Assembly: GCA_037446115.1 (NCBI GenBank)
Contig: JBBIJF010000011.1
Span: 1-64,000 of the forward strand
DNA: 64,000 nt
Direction of reading: 5' to 3'
Origin: JANWXD01 sp037446115
GTDB taxonomy: Bacteria; Acidobacteriota; Terriglobia; Bryobacterales; Bryobacteraceae
This document shows positions 24,785 through 34,894 of this stretch, piece after piece; positions within the stretch are counted from its first letter, which is position 1, and each line of letters starts with the position of its first letter. The position numbers were made by a program, and so were the translations under genes. The notes under the pieces are model-generated. The model was not told the DNA's origin and made no database searches. It saw only the letters and a program-made list of their open reading frames with translations.

Positions 24785-27689
24785 ATGGAACGGATGACGC
24801 GACGTGACGTGATGAAGAGAGGCACCGGTGTTTCGGCGTTGACCCGCATGGGGATGACCGCCGCATTCGCGCCGACCCAATCCGGAAAGGCACAGGCGCA
24901 GTCCGAAGCGGCGCCGCTGCGGGAGCGCTACCTACTCGATTTCGGCTGGCGGTTTCACTTCGGGCACGCTTACGACCCGGCGAAAGACTTCGGGTTTGGC
25001 GCCAGCAGATCGGGTGGATTCCAGAGGACCGGAAATTTCCTTTCCCCAAGCGGGTTGGCGTTTGACGACAGTGACTGGAAACCGGTCGATCTGCCCCACG
25101 ACTGGGTGATCGGGCTGCTGTTCACCAACGACCCGGCCCTTTCGAGCCGGGGCTTCTACCCCGTGGGACGCGAATACCCGGAGACCAGCGTGGGCTGGTA
25201 TCGCCGTGTGTTCGAACTTCCCGCCTCGGACGCGGCCAAGCGCATCTCGGTGGAGTTTGACGGTGCGTACCGCGACACCATGGTCGTGTTCAACGGTTTC
25301 TACATTGGCCGGCACAGTGGCGGCTATGACCCGTTCAGCTACGACCTGACCGATTTTGCAAGGCCGGGAGATCGGAACGTGCTGTTGGTTCGCGTGGACG
25401 CCACGCTGAGCGACGGTTGGTTCTATGAGGGCGCCGGCATCTACCGGCACGTGTGGCTGGTGAAAACCTCTCCCGTGCACGTGAAGAAATGGGGGACTCT
25501 GGTTACTGCCCGGATCGAGCCAGGAACGGCTTTCCTATCCGTGCGGACGGAAGTCCAAAATGAGGGACAAGGCACTCAGCAAATGCGCGCGATCTCCATC
25601 ATCCTCGACCCCTTGGGGAGGGAGGTGGGGAGGGCGGCCAGCGCGCGGCAGTCCATCCAAGAATTCGGACAGTGCACCTTCGAGCAGGAGATCGCGGTGA
25701 AGCAGCCTGCTCTGTGGTCGCTGGAAGAACGGAACCTATACAAGCTGGTGACAGAGGTGGAATCCTGGGGTGTCTTGACTGACCGCTACGAGACCCGGTT
25801 TGGCATTCGCTCGCTGAGGTTCGACGCAGACAACGGCTTTTTCCTGAACGGCAAGCCAGTCAAGGTGAAGGGAACGTGCAATCCCCAAGACCACGCCGGG
25901 GTTGGAAGCGCCCTTCCCGACGCCCTGCAATACTACCGCGTGCGGAGGCTTAAAGAGATGGGCTGCAACGCGATCCGCACCTCGCACAACCCGCCCACGC
26001 CGGAGCTTCTGGACGCCTGCGACGAACTTGGGATGCTGGTGCTATGCGAAACGCGCATGCTGTCCTCGAACCCGGAAGGGCTGGCGCAGTTCGAGAACAT
26101 GATTCGCCGTGACCGGAATCACCCCAGTGTCTTTCTCTGGTCGATGGGGAATGAGGAGAGCGTCTCGATCACGGAGGCGGGCCTGAGGATTCTGACCTCG
26201 ATGAAGCGGGTCGCGGTGAAGCTGGACGGATCGCGGCCTGTAACGATTGCGCCGCCGCCGGCGGGAGACTACATGGGGAGAGGCGGGCTCGCCGTCTGCG
26301 ACGTGATGGGATACAACTACGCCGACCCTCAGGCCGAGGCTTGGCACAAAGCCAATCCCAAGATGCTTATCATCGGCACGGAGAACGTCAGCGCCGTGGG
26401 CACGCGGGGCATTTATGTGACGGACCCGGCTAGAGGGTTCGTCAGCTCGTATGACCCTTACACCACGACCGGCCGCGCCTCCGCCCAAGGCTGGTGGCGG
26501 TTTGTCAGTGCGCGGCCTTACATCGCCGGGGGCTTCGTATGGACTGGCTTCGATTACCGCGGCGAGCCATCCCCCTACGGTTAGCCGAATATCAGCTCGC
26601 AGTACGGAGTCATGGATACGTGCGGATTTCCGAAGGACACTTTTTATTACTATCAGTCGTGGTGGACCAACCAGCCGGTGCTGCACATTTTCCCGCACTG
26701 GAATTGGCCCCGGCTGGAGGGGCAGGAGATCGCGGTGTGGGTGTACTCAAACATGGACCGCGTGGAGTTGCTTCACAACGGCCGGAGCCTAGGGGCCAAG
26801 GACGCACCGAAGGACCAGCACGTTGCCTGGAACGTGAAGTACGAGCCGGGGACGATCGAGGCGCGGGGTTACAAGAACGGGCGGCAGATGATGACTGCCA
26901 AGCGCGAGACGACGGGGCCGGCGGCGAAGTTGGCGTTGCTGCCGGACCGGAGGGAGATCTCCGCGGACGGCGAGGATGTGGCGGTTTGCGCGGTTGAAGT
27001 GCAAGATGCCCAAGGGCGCGTAGTCCCGATCAGGGACAACCAGATTCGGTTCCGGGGGTCGGGACCGGGGAAGGTGATCGGGGTGGGGAACGGCGACCCG
27101 ACCAGTCACGAGTCCGACGTGGGCTCGACCAGGAGGGCGTTTTCCGGATTGTGCATGGCCCTCGTCCAATCCCTCAAGTCAGCCGGAACGATACGAGTGG
27201 AGGCGAGCTCGCCGGGGCTGGCGTCGGCGACGGCGACAATCACGGCCAAAGGGGTGAGACTCCGGCCGCAAGTACCCGCCTGGGAGCGCGTGGTTCCGAC
27301 GGGTCCAGGCATCACCGGGCTATGGAGGCCGACAGCCGCGGCGCCGGGGGCTGAAACCGGCAACCCGATGGCCCTTCCGGGCGCAAGCGTGTACACGGTC
27401 TATACCTTCCGTCAGGATGGGAACCTTCTGACGGGCTCGGTAGAATCGTCCGGCGGCGGCCGAGGCTTCGGGGGCGGGGCGGTAAGCGGGCCGATCGAAG
27501 ACGGCCGGGTAGAGGGCTCCCATATTTCGTTTCGACTGGGGAACACGACATACACGGGGACGATCCTGGGCGACAGGATTGAACTGCGGGCGAGCGCCCC
27601 GGCGGGCCGGGGCGGTCGGGCCGGGCCGGGGTGGCCGCGGTGGGGTTCAGGCGCAGGCGACGATTGTGCTGAGAAGGGCGGCGCGTTAG
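24785..27689 (+). pseudogene. Secreted GH2 glycoside hydrolase, beta-galactosidase-like, broken by an amber codon and a frameshift
   Basis: Begins MERMTRRDVMKR, a twin-arginine-like leader. A GH2 sandwich follows (LPHDWVIGLL, WYRRVFELP, GWFYEGAGIYRHVWL), then the TIM barrel with IRTSHNPPTPELLDACDELG, the acid/base motif WSMGNEE and the nucleophile motif IIGTENVSA. A TAG at 26582-26584 replaces what is normally Trp in the family motif GWPNISSQYG. The same frame resumes at once with PNISSQYGVMDTCGFPKDTF, so one base change explains it. Near 27,630 the frame slips in a G-rich tract; the expected ending resumes in another frame (VQAQATIVLRRAAR) with a stop at 27687-27689. The C-terminus carries a beta domain like that of the protein at 36,359. 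Function is lost unless the stop is read through. Confidence 0.85.
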
Positions 27690-28014
27690 AGCGCAGAGGG
27701 CGACGGGCGGGGCAAGGGTCCTTGAAGGTTTCGCGGGCTGTTCCGCTTTCATCCTGGACTGAGTTCATCCTTCGGGGATGCCTAACCGGGGCGGACCGGG
27801 GGCTTGGGCTGGGTTCGGCCAGAGGCGGCCGGGTTGGGGTTGCCGAGCGGCCCCGGGGCGCCGCAGGTCTGCGCGGCGATGCATGACTCAAACCGTCTTT
27901 GAATCTGCATCGTTTCCTTGTGGCTTGCCGGTCCGGCCGCCGCAGCGCCGGGTGGGGGTTTGGGGCGGAGAAGACTGATTTGAGGGGGCTGCGGCCGGCG
28001 AGGGGCCGCGGGGT
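27690..28014. other. Intergenic region before the TonB receptor promoter
   Basis: About 325 GC-rich bases. The GH2 reading frame runs into it only because of the frameshift. I see no gene, terminator or RNA here. Confidence 0.5.
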
Positions 28015-28119
28015 AGATATTTATGCATGCACAAGAAATAAGCACCGATCCCTATTGACTTCTCTCCGGCCTGGTGATATGCTTTGGGTACATAGATGGT
28101 CTGACGTGCATATTTATGC
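28015..28119 (+). promoter_or_regulatory. TonB receptor promoter flanked by two operator-like palindromes
   Basis: -35 TTGACT (28055-28060), 17-base spacer, -10 TATGCT (28078-28083). Upstream site AGATATTTATGC at 28015-28026, downstream site GCATATTTATGC at 28108-28119, starting 24 bases after the -10. The site centres are 93 bases apart. The segment also aligns with the GH2 promoter outside the hexamers, which suggests common descent. Confidence 0.75.
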
Positions 28120-28193
28120 GTTCTAGGCGGAGTTCTGGCTCCCTTCGCTCGGAACTCCGAGAGAAAAGGTTAGGGAGAAAGGAGAGTTGAGTG

Positions 28194-31100
28194 ATGAAAG
28201 CCATTCGCCAGATTAAGCTTATGGCGCTGTCGGCGGTCGTGCTGCTGTTTGCGGCACAGCTTCTTACGGGCCAAACGACCAGCGCGCAACTCAGCGGGAC
28301 CGTGCTGGATCCGACTTCGGCGGTGGTTGTGGGGGCGAAAGTAACGTTGCGGAACGAGAGCACCTCGGAGACTCGCACTTCGGTCACTAATGAAGTCGGT
28401 GCGTTCGTATTTCCGTCTCTGGTTCCGGGGACGTACCGGATCAGCATTGAAGCGCCGGGCTTCAAGACCATGGAGCAGCGCGGCATCGTGCTGACGGCCA
28501 ACGACAGGCGGTCGGTGGGCACGATCACGTTGCAATTGGGGAACGTGGCGGAGTCGGTGACGGTGGAGGCGCAGGCGCTGGAGGTGCAAACACGCACGGC
28601 AGAGAACTCGTCGATGCTCTCGTCCGACCAGCTCCGTTACCTCAGCACCCGCGGGCGTGATGTGATCTCCCTACTGCGTCTGATTCCCGGAGTTACGCCG
28701 GGCACGGATGCAGAATCGCTAGGCGGGACATTCGGGACCTTCCTGCCCGCCGTCAACGGGCAGAGTGCCGGTTTCAACCAAGTAACGCTAGACGGCCAAA
28801 GTGGGACCGATGTCGATATCGTCGGTTCGTTTAACGGCGCCACCAGCATGGACGCCATCGCCGAAGTAAAGGTTCTTCGCAACACCTACCAGGCAGAGTA
28901 CGGTCGCAATGCCAGCGCGGTGGTGAACATCGTCTCAAAATCCGGGACGAGGGAGTTTCATGGCTCGGCGTACTGGTTCAAGCGGAATGAGGCGCTTAAT
29001 GCGAACAATTTCTTTAACAACCGGAACCGCCTTCGGCGCCCTATGTATCGCCACGACATCTATGGCGGCACCATAGGGGGCCCAGTTTACATCCCCAACA
29101 AGTTCAACCGGAACCGCGACAAGCTTTTCTTCTTCTATTCCAGGGAAAACCTGCTTACCTTCACACCGCAGAACCCTGGGACCGTCACGATGCCCACACA
29201 ATTGGAACGGGCGGGGGACTTCTCGCAAACTCTGGACGTCAGCGGGCGTCTCATTGTGATCCGGGACCCGGCTGCCGGTGCACCGTTTCCCGGCAACGTG
29301 ATTCCACCGGCGAGAATCAACAAGTACGGCCAGGCGATTCTCAACATCTTCAAGCTGCCAAACTTCTTCGACCGGAGCATCTCGGGCGGAAATTACAACT
29401 ATGTATGGCAGCAGGTGTCCGAGGTTCCGAAAAAACAGAATATGGTGAAGATCGATTTCACACCCAACACGGTTGACCGGGTCTCGGTACGGGTGCGAAC
29501 CTGGTGGGCTGACACCAGACAGTACAACATCTTCGGAACGATCCAGTCAAACTGGGACCTGCTGCACTCGCATTATCTGTTCACGGAGAACTCAATCGCG
29601 GGCACTTGGACGCGGGTGCTTTCCCCCAGGAGCGTGAACGAGTTCACAGCGAGCTATCGCGCGCTGTCCGAGACTTCACCTAAACGAAGGCCCGACGAGT
29701 ATGATCCGATTACACGCAGCAAGCGTGGTCTTGCTGGCCTGGGACAGTGGTACCCCACCGGCAATCCGGAAGACATAATTCCGCAATTGAGTTTCGGCGG
29801 AGTGCCGAACGCTGCCAATGTGGCGACGGATGTGTTGGGACGCCTGCCGATCGATGCACACGACTACCGTTACACGGTGGTCGACAATTTCTCCTACACG
29901 GTTGGGACCCATGCCTTGAAGTTCGGCGTCTACTTTGAATTCAACAATGCTTCCGAGGGCCCCCGGGGGAACTTTTCCGGGAACTTTGCGTTTGGGCGCG
30001 ATGTAAACAATCCAAACGACAGTAACTGGGCGTATTCGAACGCCATTCTTGGAAACTTTCTCAGCTACACGGAAGCGACAAATAAGACCGTTGGACGAAA
30101 CACGCTCACATTATGGGAGTGGTTTGCCCAGGATTCCTGGCAGGCTACGCGTAAGCTTTCGCTCGAATATGGCGTTCGCTTCTCCCTGGGTTCCGCCTGG
30201 AAATTCCCGGACGGGGATGCGGCGGCCTTTTCACGCACGGCCTACGATCCGGCCAAGGCGCCGGCGCTCATAACGCCGGCTCTGGATGCCCAAGGTAAAC
30301 GGGTGGGTAAGAATCCGGTCACCGGAGCTCTGGTGCCCGCGGTCCTTATCGGATTCTATGCGCCGAACAGTGGAAATGTCACAAACGGGATGGTCACGGC
30401 TCCGGAATCCCGCTTCGACAACGGGTTCAACAAGGGCACTGGTGTGCGCCTTGGTCCGCGCTTCGGCTTTGCCTATGATGTGTTCGGGAACAGGAAGACC
30501 GCCCTTCGCGGCGGCGCGGCGATCACGCGAAACCCCATCAACAGCAACGGACGTTATTCGAACAACGTCCCCTATAGCCCGCCGATCCAGTTCAATCCAC
30601 AACTATTCTACGGAAACCTGGACACGTTTCTGGGGTCCGCCGGCTACCTCAGCCCCCCGCCCGGCAGACTGGCCTCCTACGAGGAGGACATGAAGACCAC
30701 CAGCCTTTATTCGTGGTCTCTGTCGATTCAGCACGATCTCGGCCACGGAATCTTGGCAGACATCGCTTATGTGGGCAATGCCGGACGTTTCATTCAGCAG
30801 CAGCAGAACATCAACCAACTGCCTTACGGCATCCGGTTCCTCCCCTCAAGCGCTGATCCGGCGAATCCGTCGGTGCCCTTGCCCGATAACTTCCTGCGGC
30901 CGTACCGAGGGTATGGAAACATCAACCACTACGTAAACCGAGGCATATCCAACTACCATGCATTGCAGGTATCGGTGAACCGCCGGTTTGAGCGGAATTA
31001 CCAGTTCGGCCTGGCCTACACGTGGTCTAAAGCAATGGATGACGGGTTCAATGTGACAACCTACCTGGACAACCGAATGCGGAACTACGGCATGAGCGAC

Positions 31101-31667
31101 CACGACCGGACGCATGTGCTGACCTTGAACTTCACCTATGCCTTGCCCCGAGTTAGCTCGTTGGCGCCACACGCGTTCGTCCGCTATGCTCTGGACGGCT
31201 GGCTGCTTTCAGGGATTGCCACTTTCGCCAGTGGCGCCCCATCCGGCGTGAGTTTCACCACAGTGACCGCCACAGATCTGACTGGCGGAGGTGATGGCCA
31301 ACGGGTGAACGTGAAGGGTTCGCTCGTCCTGCCTCGGGGCCAGCGCAGCTTCAGCCGCTGGTTTGCTACCGAGAACGTCGCCCTGCCGGCCAAAGGGGAT
31401 ATTGGCAACGCGGCCAGGGTCTTGTTCCGGGGACCGGGTACGAACAACTGGGACCTAACCGCTTTCAAAGATTTCCCGGTCACGGAGCGAGCCAAGTTCC
31501 AGTTGCGATGGGAAGCCTACAACGTGTTCAATCACACGCAATGGTCGAGCGTGAACACGCAGGCGCGCTTCGATTCCCAAGGCAACCAGGTTAACTCGCT
31601 CTTCGGCACAATCACGGGGGCTCGAACGCCCCGCGTGATGCAAGGATCGTTGCGGTTCGAGTTCTGA
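28194..31667 (+). CDS. TonB-dependent outer-membrane receptor, Oar-like, with carboxypeptidase-regulatory domain
   Basis: Start ATG 28194 (a GTG lies one codon earlier) after GGAGAG at 7 bases; 1,157 residues. A signal peptide (AVVLLFAAQLLTGQTTSAQ) is followed by a CarboxypepD_reg-like domain at about 30-115 (LSGTVLDPTSAVVVGAKVTL, PGTYRISIEAPGFK). The plug domain comes next (GRDVISLLRLIPGVTPG, NAVVNIVSKSGT-like NASAVVNIVSKSGTREFHGS). A long outer-membrane barrel ends in FEF, a terminal aromatic typical of barrels. The family imports large substrates such as oligosaccharides using TonB energy and is expanded in Acidobacteriota. The shared promoter layout with GH2 and the sugar operon suggests uptake of the same glycoside. 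Confidence 0.9.
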   Translation: MKAIRQIKLMALSAVVLLFAAQLLTGQTTSAQLSGTVLDPTSAVVVGAKVTLRNESTSETRTSVTNEVGAFVFPSLVPGTYRISIEAPGFKTMEQRGIVLTANDRRSVGTITLQLGNVAESVTVEAQALEVQTRTAENSSMLSSDQLRYLSTRGRDVISLLRLIPGVTPGTDAESLGGTFGTFLPAVNGQSAGFNQVTLDGQSGTDVDIVGSFNGATSMDAIAEVKVLRNTYQAEYGRNASAVVNIVSKSGTREFHGSAYWFKRNEALNANNFFNNRNRLRRPMYRHDIYGGTIGGPVYIPNKFNRNRDKLFFFYSRENLLTFTPQNPGTVTMPTQLERAGDFSQTLDVSGRLIVIRDPAAGAPFPGNVIPPARINKYGQAILNIFKLPNFFDRSISGGNYNYVWQQVSEVPKKQNMVKIDFTPNTVDRVSVRVRTWWADTRQYNIFGTIQSNWDLLHSHYLFTENSIAGTWTRVLSPRSVNEFTASYRALSETSPKRRPDEYDPITRSKRGLAGLGQWYPTGNPEDIIPQLSFGGVPNAANVATDVLGRLPIDAHDYRYTVVDNFSYTVGTHALKFGVYFEFNNASEGPRGNFSGNFAFGRDVNNPNDSNWAYSNAILGNFLSYTEATNKTVGRNTLTLWEWFAQDSWQATRKLSLEYGVRFSLGSAWKFPDGDAAAFSRTAYDPAKAPALITPALDAQGKRVGKNPVTGALVPAVLIGFYAPNSGNVTNGMVTAPESRFDNGFNKGTGVRLGPRFGFAYDVFGNRKTALRGGAAITRNPINSNGRYSNNVPYSPPIQFNPQLFYGNLDTFLGSAGYLSPPPGRLASYEEDMKTTSLYSWSLSIQHDLGHGILADIAYVGNAGRFIQQQQNINQLPYGIRFLPSSADPANPSVPLPDNFLRPYRGYGNINHYVNRGISNYHALQVSVNRRFERNYQFGLAYTWSKAMDDGFNVTTYLDNRMRNYGMSDHDRTHVLTLNFTYALPRVSSLAPHAFVRYALDGWLLSGIATFASGAPSGVSFTTVTATDLTGGGDGQRVNVKGSLVLPRGQRSFSRWFATENVALPAKGDIGNAARVLFRGPGTNNWDLTAFKDFPVTERAKFQLRWEAYNVFNHTQWSSVNTQARFDSQGNQVNSLFGTITGARTPRVMQGSLRFEF

Positions 31668-31685
31668 GCCAAGAGGTGGACAAAC

Positions 31686-31722
31686 GGCAGGCGTCCATCA
31701 GAGGACAGGTGGGACGCCTGCC
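31686..31722 (+). terminator. Terminator-like hairpin after TonB receptor
   Basis: Perfect 11-base stem: GGCAGGCGTCC (31686-31696) pairs with GGACGCCTGCC (31712-31722), with a 15-base loop. A pyrimidine-rich tail (GCCTCTATTCTTC) follows rather than a pure T-run, so it may be a weak intrinsic terminator or an RNA-stabilising hairpin. Confidence 0.55.
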
Positions 31723-31778
31723 GCCTCTATTCTTCAATGGGGAAGGCAACACCGTCAATCATCCGGGAGGCTTGCAGG

Positions 31779-31914
31779 GTAGGCGAAGCCGAAGCGCGGA
31801 CCAGGGTGCAAACCAGTGCCCTCGTTGAACCCGTTGTCGAAGCGGGATTCCAGAGCCGTGACCATCCCGTTTGTGACATTCCCACTGTTCGGCGCATAGT
31901 ATCCGATAAGGACC
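31779..31914 (-). pseudogene. Inverted fragment of a TonB receptor gene
   Basis: About 135 bases whose minus strand closely matches bases 30,341-30,476 of the neighbouring receptor gene, with only scattered differences. It encodes LIGYYAPNSGNVTNGMVTAL against LIGFYAPNSGNVTNGMVTAP in the intact gene. It sits just upstream of the first DUF1593 gene and is a relic of a second receptor or of a local inverted duplication. Confidence 0.8.
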
Positions 31915-31941
31915 CTGCCAGGGGAAGGAGGAATGATCCTG

Positions 31942-33456
31942 ATGCAACGCTTGCTTGTTGCGGCATTATTGGTTTTCCTGTGTGGCCAGCGCAATCTCTT
32001 GCCGGGCCAGGCTGGATTTCCGTACCCGAACGGGGTGCGCATCGTCCAGACGTCCCCGGCAAAAGAACGGGTGCAGCCCAAGAAACGTCTGATCGTGCTG
32101 ACGGACATCGAGGCTGACCCCGACGATACTCAATCCCTGGTCCGGTTGCTCCTCTATTCCAACGACATCGATATCGAAGGCTTGGTCGCGACGACTTCGA
32201 CGCATCAGAAGCAGCGGGTTGCGCCGGAAAGCATCCGAAAAGTGATTGCGGCCTACGCCAAGGTGAGGCCGAATCTTCTCAAGCATGACAAGGAGTTTCC
32301 ACCGGCGGAATCCCTGCTTGCGGTGGTGAAACAGAGTTATCCCCTTTACGGAATGGACGCCGTCGGCGCCGGCAAGGACTCGGAAGGCTCGGAATTGATC
32401 ATTCGGGTACTGGAAAAGAAGGACGAGCGTCCGGTGTGGGTGGCGGTATGGGGTGGGCCGAACTGCCTGGCCCAGGCCCTCTGGAAGATCCGGGAGACCA
32501 AACCCGCGGCGGAGGCCGAGAAGCTCTACGCAAAGTTGCGCGTTTACACCATCAGCGATCAGGACGATTCCGGGCCTTGGATCCGCAAAAATTTCCCGAG
32601 CGTCTTCTATATCCTCTCCCACAGTTGGCGGGGGATTGCGATGGCAGCCCCGGGTTCGAACACGGAGGTGGTGACTCCGGAGTGGCTTGCCACTCACATT
32701 CAGCAGGGCCATGGCCCCCTGGGCGCCATGTATCCCGACATCGCCTATTCGATGGAAGGTGACACGCCTTCCTTTCTCGGGCTGATCCGAAACGGTCTCA
32801 ACGAGATGGAGCACCCTAACTGGGGAGGATGGGGCGGCCGTTACGAACTCTACCTCCCTACTCCGGACCCGAAGCTGGCAGGTCGAGGCCCTCAAGCCGG
32901 AGGGTTGATCGGGATGCGATCGGCCGAACCCGAGACCCGCCCGGTCTGGACCACCGCTTCGGATATATATTCCCCTGCGAGCATGACGCGACGCTGGCCC
33001 GGCGCGGGTAGGGGTCCTGCCGATGAACCGCAGACGTACGAAGGGGATCTGGTGACCATCTGGCGATGGCGGGAAGAGTTTCAGAACGATTTCGCCGCGC
33101 GAATGGACTGGACGGTGAAGCCGTTTTCGGAAGCCAACCATCCGCCGGTGGTAAAGCTCAACCATGCGGACCGGTTTACGGTTAAGTCCGGCCAGTACTT
33201 CAGGCTGGACGCCGATGGGACGTACGATCCGGACGGCGATTCGCTGAGCTATTTGTGGTTTCAATACCCGGAGGCCGGCACGCTAAAAACACGGGTGAGT
33301 TTCGGCCCGTTCGCTCCCAATCTGTACAACGTGCATACCATCCGGGCCCCGGACGTGACCCAGCCGGAGACGGTTCATTTCATTGTCAAGGTCACCGACA
33401 AGGGGAGCCCGCCGCTGACGCGTTACCGCCGGGTGATCGTGACCTTCGAACCATGA
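31942..33456 (+). CDS. Secreted DUF1593 protein (nucleoside-hydrolase-like, Sde182-type) 1
   Basis: I prefer the ATG at 31942, because GGAAGGAGG is too close to the one at 31933. Signal peptide MQRLLVAALLVFLCGQRN. The nucleoside-hydrolase-like domain opens with RLIVLTDIEADPDDTQSLVR, the Asp-rich metal site of that fold. It continues with VWVAVWGGPNCLAQALWKIR and HPNWGGWGGRYELY. A C-terminal beta-sandwich part has DADGTYDPDGDSLSYLWFQY, like a PKD/Sde182 C-terminal domain. The family is linked to plant polysaccharide use, but the reaction is not established. First of a four-gene same-strand set. Confidence 0.85.
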   Translation: MQRLLVAALLVFLCGQRNLLPGQAGFPYPNGVRIVQTSPAKERVQPKKRLIVLTDIEADPDDTQSLVRLLLYSNDIDIEGLVATTSTHQKQRVAPESIRKVIAAYAKVRPNLLKHDKEFPPAESLLAVVKQSYPLYGMDAVGAGKDSEGSELIIRVLEKKDERPVWVAVWGGPNCLAQALWKIRETKPAAEAEKLYAKLRVYTISDQDDSGPWIRKNFPSVFYILSHSWRGIAMAAPGSNTEVVTPEWLATHIQQGHGPLGAMYPDIAYSMEGDTPSFLGLIRNGLNEMEHPNWGGWGGRYELYLPTPDPKLAGRGPQAGGLIGMRSAEPETRPVWTTASDIYSPASMTRRWPGAGRGPADEPQTYEGDLVTIWRWREEFQNDFAARMDWTVKPFSEANHPPVVKLNHADRFTVKSGQYFRLDADGTYDPDGDSLSYLWFQYPEAGTLKTRVSFGPFAPNLYNVHTIRAPDVTQPETVHFIVKVTDKGSPPLTRYRRVIVTFEP

Positions 33457-33803
33457 ACGCGCCTCGGGTTGCGAGCCGGGTTTTTATAGGCATGAGGACA
33501 GCCGCAGGCGGAAAGGTTCCGCGGTTGAGTCTCTCTCGGCGTGGGCGGCGGGGTGAAGCTTGACAGCCGGGCAGTGGCGCAGTGGCAAGGTATAAAAGCC
33601 GTGCAGGTCCAATCTAGGAAGCAAAATGATGTACGCAGCGCGGCAGAGCCGCAACCAAGAAAAATGCAAACCACAGAGATCACCGACGGCACAGAGAAAG
33701 AAAGAATTGGCTGTCCGATCCCGCCGGCACAGGTCCGTAGCGGCAGGAAATTCTTCGCGGGAGGGGAAGAATTTTGGGGTTAGGAGTACAGGGAGCACCG
33801 CTG
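33457..33803. other. Intergenic region before the transporter gene
   Basis: About 347 bases without a gene. It contains AACCACAGAGATCACCGACG followed by an A/G-rich tract, a low-complexity type of spacer sequence I associate with such genomes. GGGAG near its end serves as ribosome site for the transporter. Confidence 0.4.
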
Positions 33804-34820
33804 ATGGTCACCGTTGAAAACTATGCACTTGCCGTTTTGCTCTGCGCCCTTACCATGACTTGTTGGGGTTCGTGGGCCAATACTCAGAAACTGGCTGCCC
33901 GCACGTGGCGATTCGAATTGTTCTATTGGGACTTCGTGACAGGGTTGCTCTTGTTTTCGACACTGGCGGCACTGACGCTCGGGAGCTTTGGGTCCGCCGG
34001 CCGGCCGTTCCTGGCGGATCTTGCGCAGGCCGACGGTGCCAGCGTCCTTTCGGCGTTCCTGGGCGGAACCGTATGGAACCTCGGTAACCTGCTGCTGGTG
34101 GCGGCGATCGCAGTCGCCGGCATGGCTGTCGGTTTTCCCATTGGGGGCGGACTGGCCTGGGTGCTCGGCATCGTGTTCAACTTCGTGTTAATCATGATTT
34201 CCGGCCGCAGGGCGCAGGGTAACCCGTACCTTCTTTTTACTGGCGTCGCTTTCATTGTGGCTGCGATCTTGCTCAGCATGAAGGCCTATGGGCGGCTGGC
34301 GAGCGCCTCAAAGAAGCGGAGCGCTCGGGGGATCCTGTTGTCGGTGGGAGCCGGGCTGTTGATCGCCTTTTTTTATGGGCTGGTCGTCCGGGCCATCGAC
34401 CCGGACTTCGTTAACGGCGGCTCGGGGAACCTGATGCCTTTAACGGCTGCGTTCTTCTTCGCACTCGGAGCATTTGTCACCACGTTCGTGTTCCATCCGT
34501 TTTTCATGAAGAAGCCGGTCGAAGGGCCTCCCGTTTCAATGGCGGAGTACTGGAAGGGAGACTTCAGGACGCATTTGATTGGGGTGCTCGGCGGATGCAT
34601 CTGGGGCTTGGGCCTGACGTCGAGCTTCCTGGCCGTGGGCGCGGCCGGCCCAGCGGTGTCCTACGCCTTGAGTAACGCCGCGCCCGTGGTCGCGATTCTC
34701 TGGGGGGTGTTCGTGTGGAAGGAGTTCGCCAGCGCCCCGGAGGGCACAAAGCGCCTGCTGGCGCTAATGTTCTTCTGCTTCCTCGCAGGTCTGGCGATCA
34801 TTACGTACTCGAACGCCTGA
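33804..34820 (+). CDS. DMT-superfamily transporter, ureide-permease / GlcU-RhaT-like
   Basis: 338 residues from ATG 33804 (GGGAG at 8 bases). About ten hydrophobic helices span the whole length. The N-terminus (TMTCWGSWANTQKLAARTWR, then FELFYWDFVTGLL) matches the pattern of the ureide permease family and its bacterial relatives; GlcU and RhaT sugar carriers share the same fold. It lies between the two DUF1593 genes and so probably imports the product they release. Substrate is unknown: nucleobase-like, ureide or sugar are all possible. Confidence 0.75.
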   Translation: MVTVENYALAVLLCALTMTCWGSWANTQKLAARTWRFELFYWDFVTGLLLFSTLAALTLGSFGSAGRPFLADLAQADGASVLSAFLGGTVWNLGNLLLVAAIAVAGMAVGFPIGGGLAWVLGIVFNFVLIMISGRRAQGNPYLLFTGVAFIVAAILLSMKAYGRLASASKKRSARGILLSVGAGLLIAFFYGLVVRAIDPDFVNGGSGNLMPLTAAFFFALGAFVTTFVFHPFFMKKPVEGPPVSMAEYWKGDFRTHLIGVLGGCIWGLGLTSSFLAVGAAGPAVSYALSNAAPVVAILWGVFVWKEFASAPEGTKRLLALMFFCFLAGLAIITYSNA

Positions 34821-34894
34821 GAAGGCGCTCGCAGTCCGGTGAGAGGTTCCTCAAGGCTGGGCGGAAAACTAGGATTGGGAGGTGGACAGAAGCG

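Noticed and set aside
33560..33596. TTGACA and TATAAA before the transporter gene as a promoter
   Set aside because: The spacing is 25 bases, too long for a sigma-70 promoter.
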